From Rosa chinensis (taxonomy: Eukaryota > Streptophyta > Magnoliopsida > Rosales > Rosaceae), in assembly GCF_002994745.2 (NCBI RefSeq), contig NC_037092.1:2205501-2269500 (forward strand): a stretch of 64,000 nucleotides of DNA, given 5' to 3'. Positions 22,903 to 34,688 of this stretch are shown piece after piece. The notes under the pieces were generated by a model. It did not search any database and had not been told where the DNA came from. It saw nothing but the letters and a program-made list of their open reading frames with translations. How positions within the stretch are numbered: position 1 is the first letter of the stretch; each line of letters starts with the position of its first letter. Both the position numbers and the translations under genes were made by a program.

Positions 22903-25220
22903 CTAACTTTCTGTTGCCATTTTCAGAATCACAACAGCCTCCTTTAGTCTTCTCTCTGTATTCTCTCTAGCATTTGCGAATCGGGCATTCCTGCATTGAG
23001 ATAATGGTGATTTAAGTTAACGTTAGCGGATATAACACAGATCATATGAATAACATCTCCATTTTTGCAAATAAGTATAACTGTGAAAAGAAGAAAAGAG
23101 AGATTCTTTGCTGAAATCTGACCTCTTCTCATTGCATGACTTCCTTCCAAGTTCCTCCACAAGACTGCGCAGCCTTTTCAAATGGGCAGGTGACTTGCGT
23201 ACAGCTTCAGCACCTTTATGACTAGAGCATATCTTCTTCAGAAGTTCAGAAGCAATGAAATAACCTTCTTCCTTGTTCCTGAACATAAAACAGATTAGCC
23301 ATTAATTCAGAGATGTGAAAAAAGTCCCTCACATTCAATTTCGAGATAAATTGCATACAAACCTTAGCAACTCCCAGAGAACAGTTTCTACAGACCCTTC
23401 ACAATCAATTAGTACTTCAACCAAGTGTGGATAGCGAGCAAGGTTTCTTAGAGTTGACAGTGCGTGCTTTAGAACCTCCTGATCTGGTATACTTCGGCTG
23501 CCTGAGCGAATGAGCTTCAGCAAAGTTTTGATAGCTCCAGCATCCACGAGTCTTTCACAACATTTTTGAGAATACCTTGTAGCCATATCTATAAATACAA
23601 TCATAATGTAAGTACATAGAAAGACAACGTTGGTTAACATCACTGATTCCATATCAGTTAACTGAATGTAAACTATCAATGAGAGGATTATGGCATATAT
23701 AAGGATTTGGGGGGCTTTCACAAACGTATGTATGGTTTAGTATTTACGATTATGAAATGGAGTTCTATGTACAATCATTAATACTTACCCAAAGTGGAAC
23801 AAGTATGAAGAATGTTGCTGATACTTTTCATTCTTAGTAGCTCTGAAAGTGCAGCAACAAGTCTGTTGATAATACGCATGCTATCGTCCACACTAGTAGA
23901 AGATTTCTGCACTCTCAAGCGTAAATCCTTGAGCTGTTCCCTTGACTCTTTTTTCCGTGCCTGGTAGCCTCTCCAGTATGACTGCAACAAATTAAAAGAA
24001 ATTAAGAACACGAATGAAACATTAAAGGTTCAGTATTTCAAGCTGCAACATATATAGAATATCTTACTTGTATCACAACACTACAATGCCTCTCTCTAAA
24101 AGCCTTTTTTTTCCGAGCAAACCATTCTCGAACATGAGACTGAATAAGTACAGCAGCTTTTGTTCTTAGTTTTAGCTGTTCCCTTGACTCTTTTTTCCGT
24201 GCCTGGTAGCCTCTCCAGTATGACTGCAACAAATTAAAAGAAATTAAGAACATGAATGAAACATTAAAGGTACAATATTGTAAGCTGCACCGTATATAGA
24301 ATATCTTACTTGTATCACAACACTACAATGGCTCTCTCTAGAACCCTGTTGCCTAGCAAGCCATTCTCGAATATGAGACTGAATAAGTACTGCAGACTTT
24401 GTTCTTAGTTTTAGCTGTTCCCTCAACTCTTTTTTCTGTGCCTGGTAGCCTCTCCAGTATGACTGCAACAAATTAAAAGCAATTAAGAACACGAATGCTT
24501 TAAGGTTCAATATTGTAAGCTGCAACATATATAGAATATCTTACTTGTATCACAACACTACAATGCCTCTCTCTAGAAGCCTTTTGCCTAGCAAACCACT
24601 CTCGAATATGAGACTGAATAAGTACCGCAGACTTTGTTCTTAGTTTTAGCGACAGGACACTCCTCCACCACCTTTGCAATTTCAACACAGAGCAGAACAC
24701 TATATTTAGTTCGACACTACTATAGAAGGCACTCGTGATCTTTAAAAGACAACCATGGGGGATGACAGGGTGTAGACATGAAGCACCTGAAACAAACCAA
24801 AGACATAAACAACCGAAACTACAATGGAAGTGAAACAAACCAAACCCCTAAACTATCAAAATGTAGAATTTGATAAATTACACTTGTAAGAACCAGTGGA
24901 GAAGATTTATACCTAAGAGATTACTTCGACTAATCTTCCCCCTGACTATCCGTTGAATTTCCACTGCAGCTTGTCTATGATGTTGAAATGCCTGACAGTA
25001 TAGCAGGCATCGAATAGCACTTTGGATCTTCACTACAGCTATTCTTTGGCATAAGAAATACCTCCTTCTCAACCAACCACGGCAGTATCTCTGAATTCAT
25101 TTAAGCACCCAACTTAGAATCTCAGATATGATATTCGCACAGAATAAGTGTTCATCTAGATAATAGAAATGTCAGGAGATCAAATTAGTTGCAGACATAA
25201 CATTCCCCTAGTAAACATCC

Positions 25221-25264
<44 letters not shown>

Positions 25265-28200
25265 TATTTGGAGGGATTAACTCGGGGAGAGGTATTATTA
25301 CCCTCATACTATATACTCAGAATAGACAGAGAACTACTTACTTGGATAGTAACAATGAGATGCCTACGTTGATCAGCTTCTCTTCGCGCAACCCATCCAC
25401 GTACATAAGATTGAATGATAGTGGCTGACACAGTTGCAATTTTGTATTGCTGATAAGCCTTCAAACATCTTGACATCCGTAAAACACTTTGGATTTTTAT
25501 TGTTGCTTGCCTTTGAATGTGAAACCTCCTCCTCAATAGCCAACTACGAAAATGACTTTGAATTTTAATAGCAGCCAAGTGCTTATTGTGAAGACAGACA
25601 TAAAAATTCCAAGCAAGTTGGATTTTAACTGCTGCCTTTGTTCGAACATCTAGTGCACCATTTTCCTGAAATATACTTGAGGATTTATGTATGAGAGAGC
25701 CCCCATGAATACATCTCGATCTTGCAAGCCACCCACGAGTATATCTTTGGACAACAATAGCAGCATTTGCTTGATCGTGAATGCGTGCATTATGAGTTAC
25801 CATACTTCTATCCTGATGTCTTTGCATGATCCAATTTCTTGCAGCTCGTTGAATAAGTAATACTGACTGAATCCTTTTTGTAGCATTTACTGGAAGTATT
25901 AGATATGATTTCCTCAGTCAGATAGAGAATAAGACATACCAAAACAAAACTTATGCATATCAGGTCGTATGTAAAACAATAATAGAAAGTTACACATTTC
26001 CAGGACTATTTTCTCCTACCAGAAAAGGACAACAGAAAAATAAGTAAAGGATAAAAAATTAATGAGTCTGGACTCAGAAAACAGGGAGAATGAAAGGACC
26101 AAAAAGAAATCAGAATACTGTGCCTCCACGATATTGTGAAGTCAAAAGGTTAAGTTATGAAACTTAACCACAGTTAAGTAATAATGTAAACTACTAAAAA
26201 ATTAATGAAAACGAAAAAAATATATAATAGCAGAATATAAACAAGAGTGTTCCATTTCTAAGGAGGAACTAGTAACAATAAGAAACAGCTATATGAAGAT
26301 GATCATTGTATCATTGCACTAGAGGTCTTACTAATTAGTAATTACCTCTTGAAATGTTAATTTCATCTTCATTTGTAGAGAAGTTCTGCAAAGTAGGAGC
26401 TAATGGTTTTGGAAATTTATGGTTCCTTTCAGCCATATCTTGCCACCAAGCCTGGATAGCCTTAAAGTTTTTCACAGAACCTGTATCTGTATACAACCAT
26501 TTGGTTAAATTTCAACAAGGCATAAAAGTTCTAGTAATCTATCACTTCATGGAAAAAATATATCTTTAGATGGCTCTAAACACTTCCATAAAACAAATTT
26601 TTTAAAGAAATTGAAAACATAAAGCCACCACTCAAAGAAATAAAAGGCTAAAATTTATAATTCATGTCTTATTACAAGTCACATATATGATTCATGTCTA
26701 GGATTGTTGTACCACTAACCGTTACAGACTTCATGTTTAGAGCATTTCCTTATGGTAACATATGGAATGGGACGAATTCTGGACACACTAGCCTATTAAA
26801 CCACAAACGACAAGGAAAAAAAAAGAAAAAAGAAACCTTCAGTACACTGAACGCGTGTTTCTTTTTGGATCTGTGCTGGTTCAGGTCTTACAGAGCATAT
26901 TCGCTCTGAACTTTGACAATCACAGCCTAATAGTTTATGAAAGTTTAACTGACCCTGCAAAAGAGACAATCAATAAGCATGATTACGATGACAGCATCCA
27001 ATTATCAATTTTTCTGGGGCAGAAGAGGAGGTGGGGGTTAGGAAATAGAAATCAAGCATCATCAACCGGAATGCATAAGGCATTACCATGTTTTTCTTCC
27101 CAATCAGTTGAGAAGAAAGGAACACCAACAGGATCACCACACTACGATCATTAGGTACACCATTATACTCAAGAATGTCACTAATTTGCAGAACCTGTTG
27201 ATATAATTCAAGAAGATAGTGTGTTACAACTTACAAACCATAAGATATATGTTACAATTCCCAACTTCAGTTCCAACAATATTTTGACCTGTTCTTACAA
27301 TTATTCAAGTTATTATATTTAGCAAATCATAGCTAGATAAGAAGTTAGACGGTTGAATGAGAATGAAGCAAAGAAACGAGCACAAACCTCTGGAAAGTTT
27401 CCCAATAGTGACATCAATTTCTGTGATAATAAAAAGTTGTGCACGGCATCTGAATATTCGGTGGCTAACATGATTGATTCTTCGTGACTTGATTTATTAG
27501 GATCCTGTCGCGTATATTCAAAGAGCCATGAAGCAAAGCAAACAAGAAATCTCTGTTCATAAAAACTGCAAGGAAAAATATAGAGCACCTTCGATGACCA
27601 AGCACAACAAAGTTGCTTACGGAAGTGATAATCCAGCAGGCACCATATGGCTTTTCCATCGACCAATGAAGAAAAACTGTCGATCTTGCAATCATAAATT
27701 TCACAAATTGCCTGAAACCACAACAAGGATGGTACTCAATTTACAGCAGTAAAGTTTATGCTTTTCAACTGTGACTAGCTATGATGCCCCAAAAAGATCC
27801 CAAAATCAGCATTTGTGATCCATGTATAGGACTCTGATGCAGCATGCTTGCATCTTAGCAAATTTATTAGATTGCAAAAGAACACTATTCCATACCCAAG
27901 ATAAGAATATGCTAATAAATGTATCCTAAAAGCAGCAATACCTGAATCCAATTTAAAAGCAGTTCCAGTGGAGGAGAATCAGCATTAATGAAGCTATCCT
28001 GTGAAATTGAAATTGAAGAGAATAAACAATGTCAAGGGTGATTCCAAGTTTCCAACTCTAAAACGTAAAAAAGACAAGACACAGATGCATAGAGACACAC
28101 CATATTTCCTCGAATATTGCATATTTCCTCAGCTAATGCTGTTTTCTTGACCAAAAGAGGTAGCTGACAAATTCAAGTGAAGACTGTTACTGTCAAGTAT

Positions 28201-30408
28201 AAACAAAAAACTCCTAAATAGCCTTCAATGCAACAGTTCTGAAAAAATGGGAGGGAGGGATCAAAGGAACCTGCAAATGAACAAACATATTCCAAAGCAA
28301 GGAAATAGTAAGTTCCTTCTCCCCATCAGCAATATCATCTTCTACAATCATCATTCCATCATCATCATGTAAAACAACACCAGCCTCCTTAAGATACTGC
28401 AGGGCAGTGCCACAATTTGCCAGGTGCTTTTTATGTGTATCTGATGGAACAGCCATTTTCTGTTCATTCAATGGAACATTGAAATCACTAAATAATATAA
28501 AATACTTGGCTAATTATCAACTGAACTCACATATTCTTTGAAAAAATAAAGAATTAGAATAACAACCATTAGGATAGATGAGTCATCCTTCAAAAGCTGA
28601 ATCGCTCTACAGAGGCGCAACCCGTCTTGAAGATCAACAAATAAATCTGTAACTCGAAAGTCAAAATCCACGATCGGAGACTGCACAATGACAGATTTGA
28701 TAGATGAATTACTGAATTGGGAAAATAATTTTGTACACTAAATGCTGAGTTGACTTGCAGTCTCAACCTCGATTGATAAGGGCATCAAAGCTTAAAAGAT
28801 ACTGATTTCCCTCAGACCACACAAATGCAAATGGAATGGCATACATACAATTCACCACCTACCTGTTGATGAGATACTTTATATCCTAAAACCACCAGAT
28901 GTGCTGAGACGTTACCTTCTCCAAGCATGATATCAGTTGACAAAAAATCTAGTTTTGAACAACAAAAGGAGAAACGTCAATGCTAAATCAGAATCACAAA
29001 CCAGTTACTCAGAAACTGAAAAGGAGTGAATTGAAAATTACCATGGATCACCTGATGACTTGATTTGATACTAGACTGTACCATAAACAATAAAGGAGAA
29101 CCCCCATCCACTCCATCAAGACCATACTTAAGAGAAAGACTGCTTTGAGATTTAGCTCTATCCAGAATAAGAACAAGCAACAGAAACCTCTTCAATATGA
29201 CATTCCCCAAAGCTTCATAATAACCCGGTCGGTAAAGACCCTCAACCTTCTTGTTATAAGCATACTCTTTCGCTAGACCAGTATGTGCAAACAGTTGCTT
29301 CTCAATAATCATTTTCAAAAATGCGACTTCCTCATCAGAGTTAACTTCTCGGTCCGACAACAAAGAGTCACCCCCAAATATAACGTACAATCCAATTCGA
29401 AGCCAGATTGGATTATAACTCATAAGGACTTTAGTGGCCTTCTTTCTCAGTCCAACATCAGTCACTAAAGGGCAATGCACCTTCATCTTTAACCTCCCTT
29501 CATCAATACTCTGCGAAATATTATATAGCATTAACATTGATATCTTCTATAGCATTAAAAGTCTCCGAAAACAAGAAATTTCGGCTATGAAATCCTCATT
29601 AACACTTGTTTGCAAGTCAAGTAACCGAAATTAACAAGTAACAAACTGAAATCTAGAGCAGGAGATAAGCAAATGAACTAAGTCGAAACCAAGCATACGA
29701 AAACTAGCATGAAATTGCAAGAATTCAAACCTTGGCTACTTGAATCATCGAATCGAAAACCTCCTTGCAACTCCCCAAACTCAAATAAAACCGCATTCGC
29801 TGAACCAAATCATCAAAACTACACAAGAGCTTCAAAGAACACTGCAATTTCGAGTACTTAGAGCTCGAAAACGCACCGGCACTTTCGGAATCTTCACCTT
29901 TCCACGACGAGTCTCTCTGCCGCTTCGGGTCCCTCCACGCCGCGTCTACCCGAACCTCAACGCCCGACCCGCTGTCCCTCTTCCCCTTCCGGAACGTTTG
30001 ACTGTGATCCTCATCGACCGGAAAATTACAGCCGCAGGATCTAGGGTTTTCGAAGAGGAAATTGAGCCAGACCGTGAGAGATTTCGCGAGAGATTTGAGG
30101 GACTGCTCCTTTCTGATTTGGACCTTGCGGGAGGACTGTGACTGCTCGAGCTCTACGGCCTTGAGTCTGCGGACGGCGGCTTTGGTCCGAGCAGAGTTGG
30201 ACGGAGCAATCGAAGGCCGGCGGCGAAAGGACGAGTTTGTCCGGGGGGTGTGTTTGGAGGCGGTGAAGAATTGGGGGCAGGGGGAGTGGAAATTGGAGAT
30301 TTTGGAGGGGCGTTTTGGGGTTTTGAAATTGGAGATGTCTTTGAAGAGAGTGGACGGCGGTTTGTACTGCGACGGTGACGGACATAACGGCGGTTCTGCG
30401 CCGTCCAT
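22903..30408 (-). CDS. ASPM-like (abnormal spindle) calponin-homology and IQ-repeat protein
   Basis: Plant homologue of abnormal spindle/ASPM, a microtubule minus-end and spindle protein that binds calmodulin. Twenty-one exons were traced with GT-AG borders and a frame that closes (1398 aa): 29731-30408, 29042-29510, 28863-28948, 28567-28680, 28271-28459, 28101-28163, 27942-27998, 27589-27711, 27388-27504, 27087-27194, 26837-26954, 26346-26480, 25342-25889, 24913-25090, 24545-24786, 24310-24462, 24068-24223, 23789-23981, 23363-23588, 23123-23278, 22903-22990 (all complement). The start MDGAEPPLCPSP is basic and disordered. The calponin-homology region covers about 385-635 (VIHDFLS..LGEGNV, DLQDGLRLCRAI, VHNFLLSQKL). 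IQ units (AAVKIQ, IKIQSHFRSWLLRRR, IIQSYVRGW) fill about 753-1178. An Armadillo-like tail follows (LSTLRNLARYPHLVEVL). Three neighbouring IQ exons are recent tandem copies. Confidence 0.93.
23981..24660 (-). repeat. Tandem exon amplification in the ASPM-like gene
   Basis: Exons 16, 17 and 18 all begin SYWRGYQA(Q/R)KKE and start at 24462, 24223 and 23981, spaced 239 and 242 bp. Exons 15-17 end in the same HCSVVIQ|GTAAGATAT. Introns in the array are nearly identical. The unit is exon plus intron, adding IQ motifs in phase. Confidence 0.9.
25226..25260. repeat. (CT)n microsatellite
   Basis: About 17 CT units in the intron between ASPM-like exons 13 and 14. Confidence 0.95.
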
Positions 30409-30810
30409 GGCGGAGGGGTTCGTCTGATGAAGGCGAGAGAGTACTGATTTGAATTTGAAAATGAAGGAGAGAAGCGGGCAAAGGTGACAGAAGGAGGCCT
30501 CGCTCACGCTCTCGTTATATCGTGGGAATGACAAAAACAACCCTAACGGGCTTTTTTTCTTTTTTTGTGTTTCGTTCGAACTCGGCGAACTAAAATTACG
30601 AATTTGAATTCGAATTCGACTAAATAAATAACTCGGATTTCTTTAACCCAATCGGGTTGGAGCGAGTCGGCTAATTATACCGGGTCTTGTGTTACTCAAG
30701 ATTAGAAGATTCAGTAATGTAAAGATCCGTGTAATTGTACTGAATCATTAAATGCGATGACAACTCATGACAAACTGACATACATTTTTTTAGAAGTCTC
30801 CAATGATACT

Positions 30811-31345
30811 TGGACCTCAACTTGGCCGATCACATAATATCCCTCACGTGAATAGTGACATTTTTTCTAATCCTAGGACTTTTGAGCTTGCATTATATTA
30901 AGCTTATTCTCTGTAAATGTAGGTCCAATCCTACAAAAATGATCAGATACTCTACTCTACTCTTAGGCCATTAAAATCATCACTCAACTGACTTAAGCGT
31001 CAGAGAGTCTTTAACCGATTCACATTGCCCTCTCAGACTTTGTTTCATTCAACAAACATGTTTGAAACTCAACTAGTCGTTATTCCCAATCGAGCTCAAG
31101 CAAGTCGAATAAAAGTCAATCTTGGACCACATCTTAGTCGATCATAGCATGTTCCTCATGTGAATAGTGACATTTTCTAATATTAGAGTTTATTTGGCTT
31201 ACATTAATTCTCTATAAATAAAAGTCTACCCCCATCTATGTTTTTACACTACTAAACTCATCACCACTTTATCCGATACACATCGACCTCTCAAAACTTG
31301 GCTCATTCCTGTTCGAAACTCAACCAATAGCCTTTCTTAAACCCT
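30811..31345 (+). repeat. Diverged direct repeat, about 311-bp period, possibly LTR-derived
   Basis: Two copies start at about 30811 (TTGGACCTCAACTTGG...) and 31121 (CTTGGACCACATCTTAG...). They share GAATAGTGACATTTT and a TTCTCTATAAATA-type promoter motif at matching places. The TATA and polyadenylation-like signals suggest LTR remnants, but no TG...CA ends or internal domain were found. Confidence 0.5.
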
Positions 31346-31724
31346 AAAGTCAATCTTGAACTTTACAAAAGCCCAAATCAAAAAAAAAAAAAAAAGACCC
31401 AAACTAGCCCATGTTCCTATGACGCTATGAGCCCCAACGTAGCTGTAGGGAACACGATATAGCATCTAGTATCTAGTATCTACCTGTCCAAGCGTGACGT
31501 AAACACACGATTGGTACGTGAAACCCACGCGCCTTGGTATTCGCCCAGCGTTTGTCATATTCCCTCTCCCTGAGAGCCCAGAGCGTCACAAAAGCCCTGC
31601 AACACTTTTGGCATCTCTTCAAATTCTCCGTCTCTCTTCTTCTCCAAAAAAGCCAAAACTCCCAAACCCTCTAGGTTTCAATCTTCAAATTCCACCTCAA
31701 AATCTGCTGAATTGAATCGCAATC

Positions 31725-33587
31725 ATGGCTCAAGCAGTTGAAGAATGGTACAAGCAGATGCCGGTGATCACCAGATGGTATCTCACCGCCGCTGTCGTCA
31801 CCAGTATCGGTTGCTCCCTCGATGTATGTTATTGAATAAAAGTTTCAATCTTTCGCTGAGTTTCTGGGTCTGTTGAATTGGGTTTTGCTCAATTTCAATT
31901 GGGTTTTGCTTCAACTTTAGGAATTCGCCATTTTATTGAGGATGATTGCTTAGATTTGCTGGGTTAATTATTTAAAGGGATGTATTGTATTGGGTTAACT
32001 TTAATTTTTCATTTACTATTGCAATTTTTATTGTTGAATAAGATTGAATGGAAGTTTTGAAAACTTGTGGTTAATGGTGGAATGTTTTCAGATAATCTCG
32101 CCTCATAATCTGTACTTGAACCCTATACTAGTGGTTAAGCAGTATCAACTATGGCGCCTCATCACTAATTTCCTGTACTTTCGAAAGATAGGTAATTGTT
32201 ACTATTTGTGTTTCGAAGTCTTTGTGTGTTTAGCTGTTAGTGTTTGGTTTTCGTAACCTGCGGTGGTGTTTTGGCAATGCCAGACTTGGATTTTCTGTTC
32301 CACATGTTCTTCCTTGCTCGGTACTGCAAGCTTCTTGAAGAGAACTCATTCAGGGGAAGGACGGCTGATTTCTTTTACATGCTCTTATTCGGTGCGTCTG
32401 TGTTGACTGGGATAGTTCTTGTTGGAGGAATGATACCTTATTTGTCAGAGTCGTTTGCAAAGATTATATTCCTAAGCAACTCGCTAACATTCATGATGGT
32501 TAGTTGTTTTTTCTTTGTTCTGATTGTGATGGATTCTAAAACCTGGTATCTTTTTATTGTTTTTTTAAGGCATTTTGTTTCCTTGGTTTACAGGTCTATG
32601 TGTGGAGCAAGCAAAACCCTTTCATCCATATGAGTTTCTTGGGACTTTTTAATTTCACCGCAGCCTACCTACCATGGGTCAGTATGCTTAAGTGTCAAGT
32701 GTTTGTGTTGTTAATTGCTGTTTTTTCTATTGGGATTGTTAGTAAGGTCGCTTTAATATGTCATGATCTTTTCCTCCTTAGTCACGAGTCTAATGTTTCT
32801 GAGTTTTTCATCTTGGCTCCAGTTTCTTCTAGGCTTCTCTGTCCTTGTCGGGGCAAGCGCTTGGGTGGATCTCTTGGTATGTTATTTTTATTAAGAATTC
32901 CGTTGGACGTTTCAATTTAGCATCTCATAATAGAGTAAACCTGGAATACTGTGTTGCTGTTCCTAATACCCTAGTATACGTATTGTTGCATGATCAGTTG
33001 GCTTATGATGCCAACTCACCAGTTATGCACAATATATCACTAAGAAGTGAACATAACCTTTTGCACAACTCTGAAATACAAATGTTTTGTTATGACTAGG
33101 CTTTATTTTCATTCATCATGACCCAGACAGTTGTAATAATTTAGTGGATGGTGTCCATCAAGTCATGATGGCAGCTAAAATGGATTGCTTCTATTACTTT
33201 TTCAAAAATTGGTGATAACAAAGTGTTTGTGTATGTTGAGTTGTGCAACAGTTGGCAAAACAGTGCATGTCACAAGTTGACTAACGTTTTGTGATAAAAT
33301 ATCCCAGATACTAGCTTTTGTCACTATAGATACTACACATTTGAATTTGATAAAGTTTTTCATGCCTTAATCCTTGATATTCATGTTGATTGGTGTTGAT
33401 TCAGGGAATGATTGCTGGTCATGCGTATTATTTTCTGGAAGATGTTTACCCTCGAATGACAGGTCGTCGGCCATTGAGAACCCCTTCATTTATCAAAGCA
33501 CTATTTGCAGATGAGGCTGTTGTGGTGGCACGGCCAGCAAATGTGAGATTTGCGCCTCCACCTGTTGAGGAACTTCACCAAGATTGA
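31725..33587 (+). CDS. DER2: Derlin (DER2-type ERAD membrane protein)
   Basis: Six exons: 31725-31823, 32092-32191, 32284-32498, 32594-32677, 32823-32876 and 33405-33587. 244 aa, the usual plant Derlin-2 length. Derlins are rhomboid pseudoproteases of the ER membrane that help retrotranslocate misfolded proteins in ER-associated degradation. Visible features: start MAQAVEEWYKQMPVITRWYL, the conserved YQLWRLITNFLYF with the WR motif of the L1 loop, FFLARYCKLLEENSFRGRTA, several hydrophobic segments, and the C-terminal GMIAGHAYYFLEDVYPRMTGRR. All introns are GT-AG. Arabidopsis DER2.1/DER2.2 are the closest relatives I recall. Confidence 0.95.
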
Positions 33588-34688
33588 TGAAACCTTAAGG
33601 AAAGACGGGTCGATGGGGCTTAGCTATGGGATATTGATCTGGAAATAGTCATGGCTCTGGCTTCTAGGATGCATATTGTGCTCTGTAATATATAGAGATA
33701 TACAATGATATGCTAAATTGCTAATTACTTTTTGTGAATTTGTTAAAGTTCAAAGCTCATCACTGCGCGATCAAAGTGCTGTTTCTGTCTTTGTGCTCTA
33801 GTGTATCGTAGTTTCTTTCTTCTAAACTAACACAATTTCCCATTAGCAAATTTGCTTTACCTTCGTGTTTTACTTGCCCCGTCTCATATGTATTTTGCAC
33901 CAAGGTTAATCCACAAGTTCCCTAACCAGAAAACGCATCAAAATCTTGTGTCCTCCTTTCTCTCTAATCCCTACATTGGATGCATTTGGTTTGTGGAAGA
34001 TTATCAAACAAGACTATATCAGATTTTAGAGATGCACCGTAACATAATGTATTAGTTCTCGTATTGATTTCCATTCCAATGGGGATCGCCAAAGGGCATG
34101 GCTCAGCACTAAGCAGAGAAAATGAAGTAATGAACTGCTTCTATATGTCACATAATTTCGTGACATCAATTGTTTACCGAGGCCTTGGGAGAATTATCAT
34201 GCAGCTTCAACACATGATGATGTGAAACTCTAAAAACAATGGAGGCAATGACCATCTCATCAAAAAAATGGACGATGGGCAGAACTTTAATCAGATGCAT
34301 GTTTTCTTTTGTCAACTTACAAAATAAACCTTCTGTTCTAATATGCAAAAAGGAGATCATCAACACGCCATTATGTAAAACTTTTTAAACAGAAATACCT
34401 ACAACATTAAATTACATGAACATTTTCCTTTTGAAACATGATCAGATAAACCTACTGTCAAAATCACCATGGAATTAAATTGAAGAATCTTCCGTGGCAA
34501 AGCTGCAGAGAGCTGTGTAATATACAGACATCTAAACAAAAAATATGCCGGCAGCACCAGAATACTACATCTGGATTGTTTTATCTGGCTTTCCTCATGT
34601 TGCTCATTTTCATTAGCATCAAACCTCCAATCCGTAAAGAATAATGACGGGGCAAAAATGCCACAAAGAATGATGATACTGAGCTGAG
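33588..34688. other. Convergent intergenic region, Derlin and TOM1-like 3' ends
   Basis: Untranslated ends and AT-rich spacer. No further gene recognised. Confidence 0.4.

Noticed and set aside
27500..27588. Read-through of this segment as ASPM coding sequence
   Set aside because: The frame is open, but removing 27505-27588 as a GT-AG intron restores the expected SSK|DPNKSSHEES junction, so it was treated as an intron.
29740..30427. Plus-strand frames of 133 and 121 codons
   Set aside because: Antisense of ASPM-like exon 1; no independent family match.
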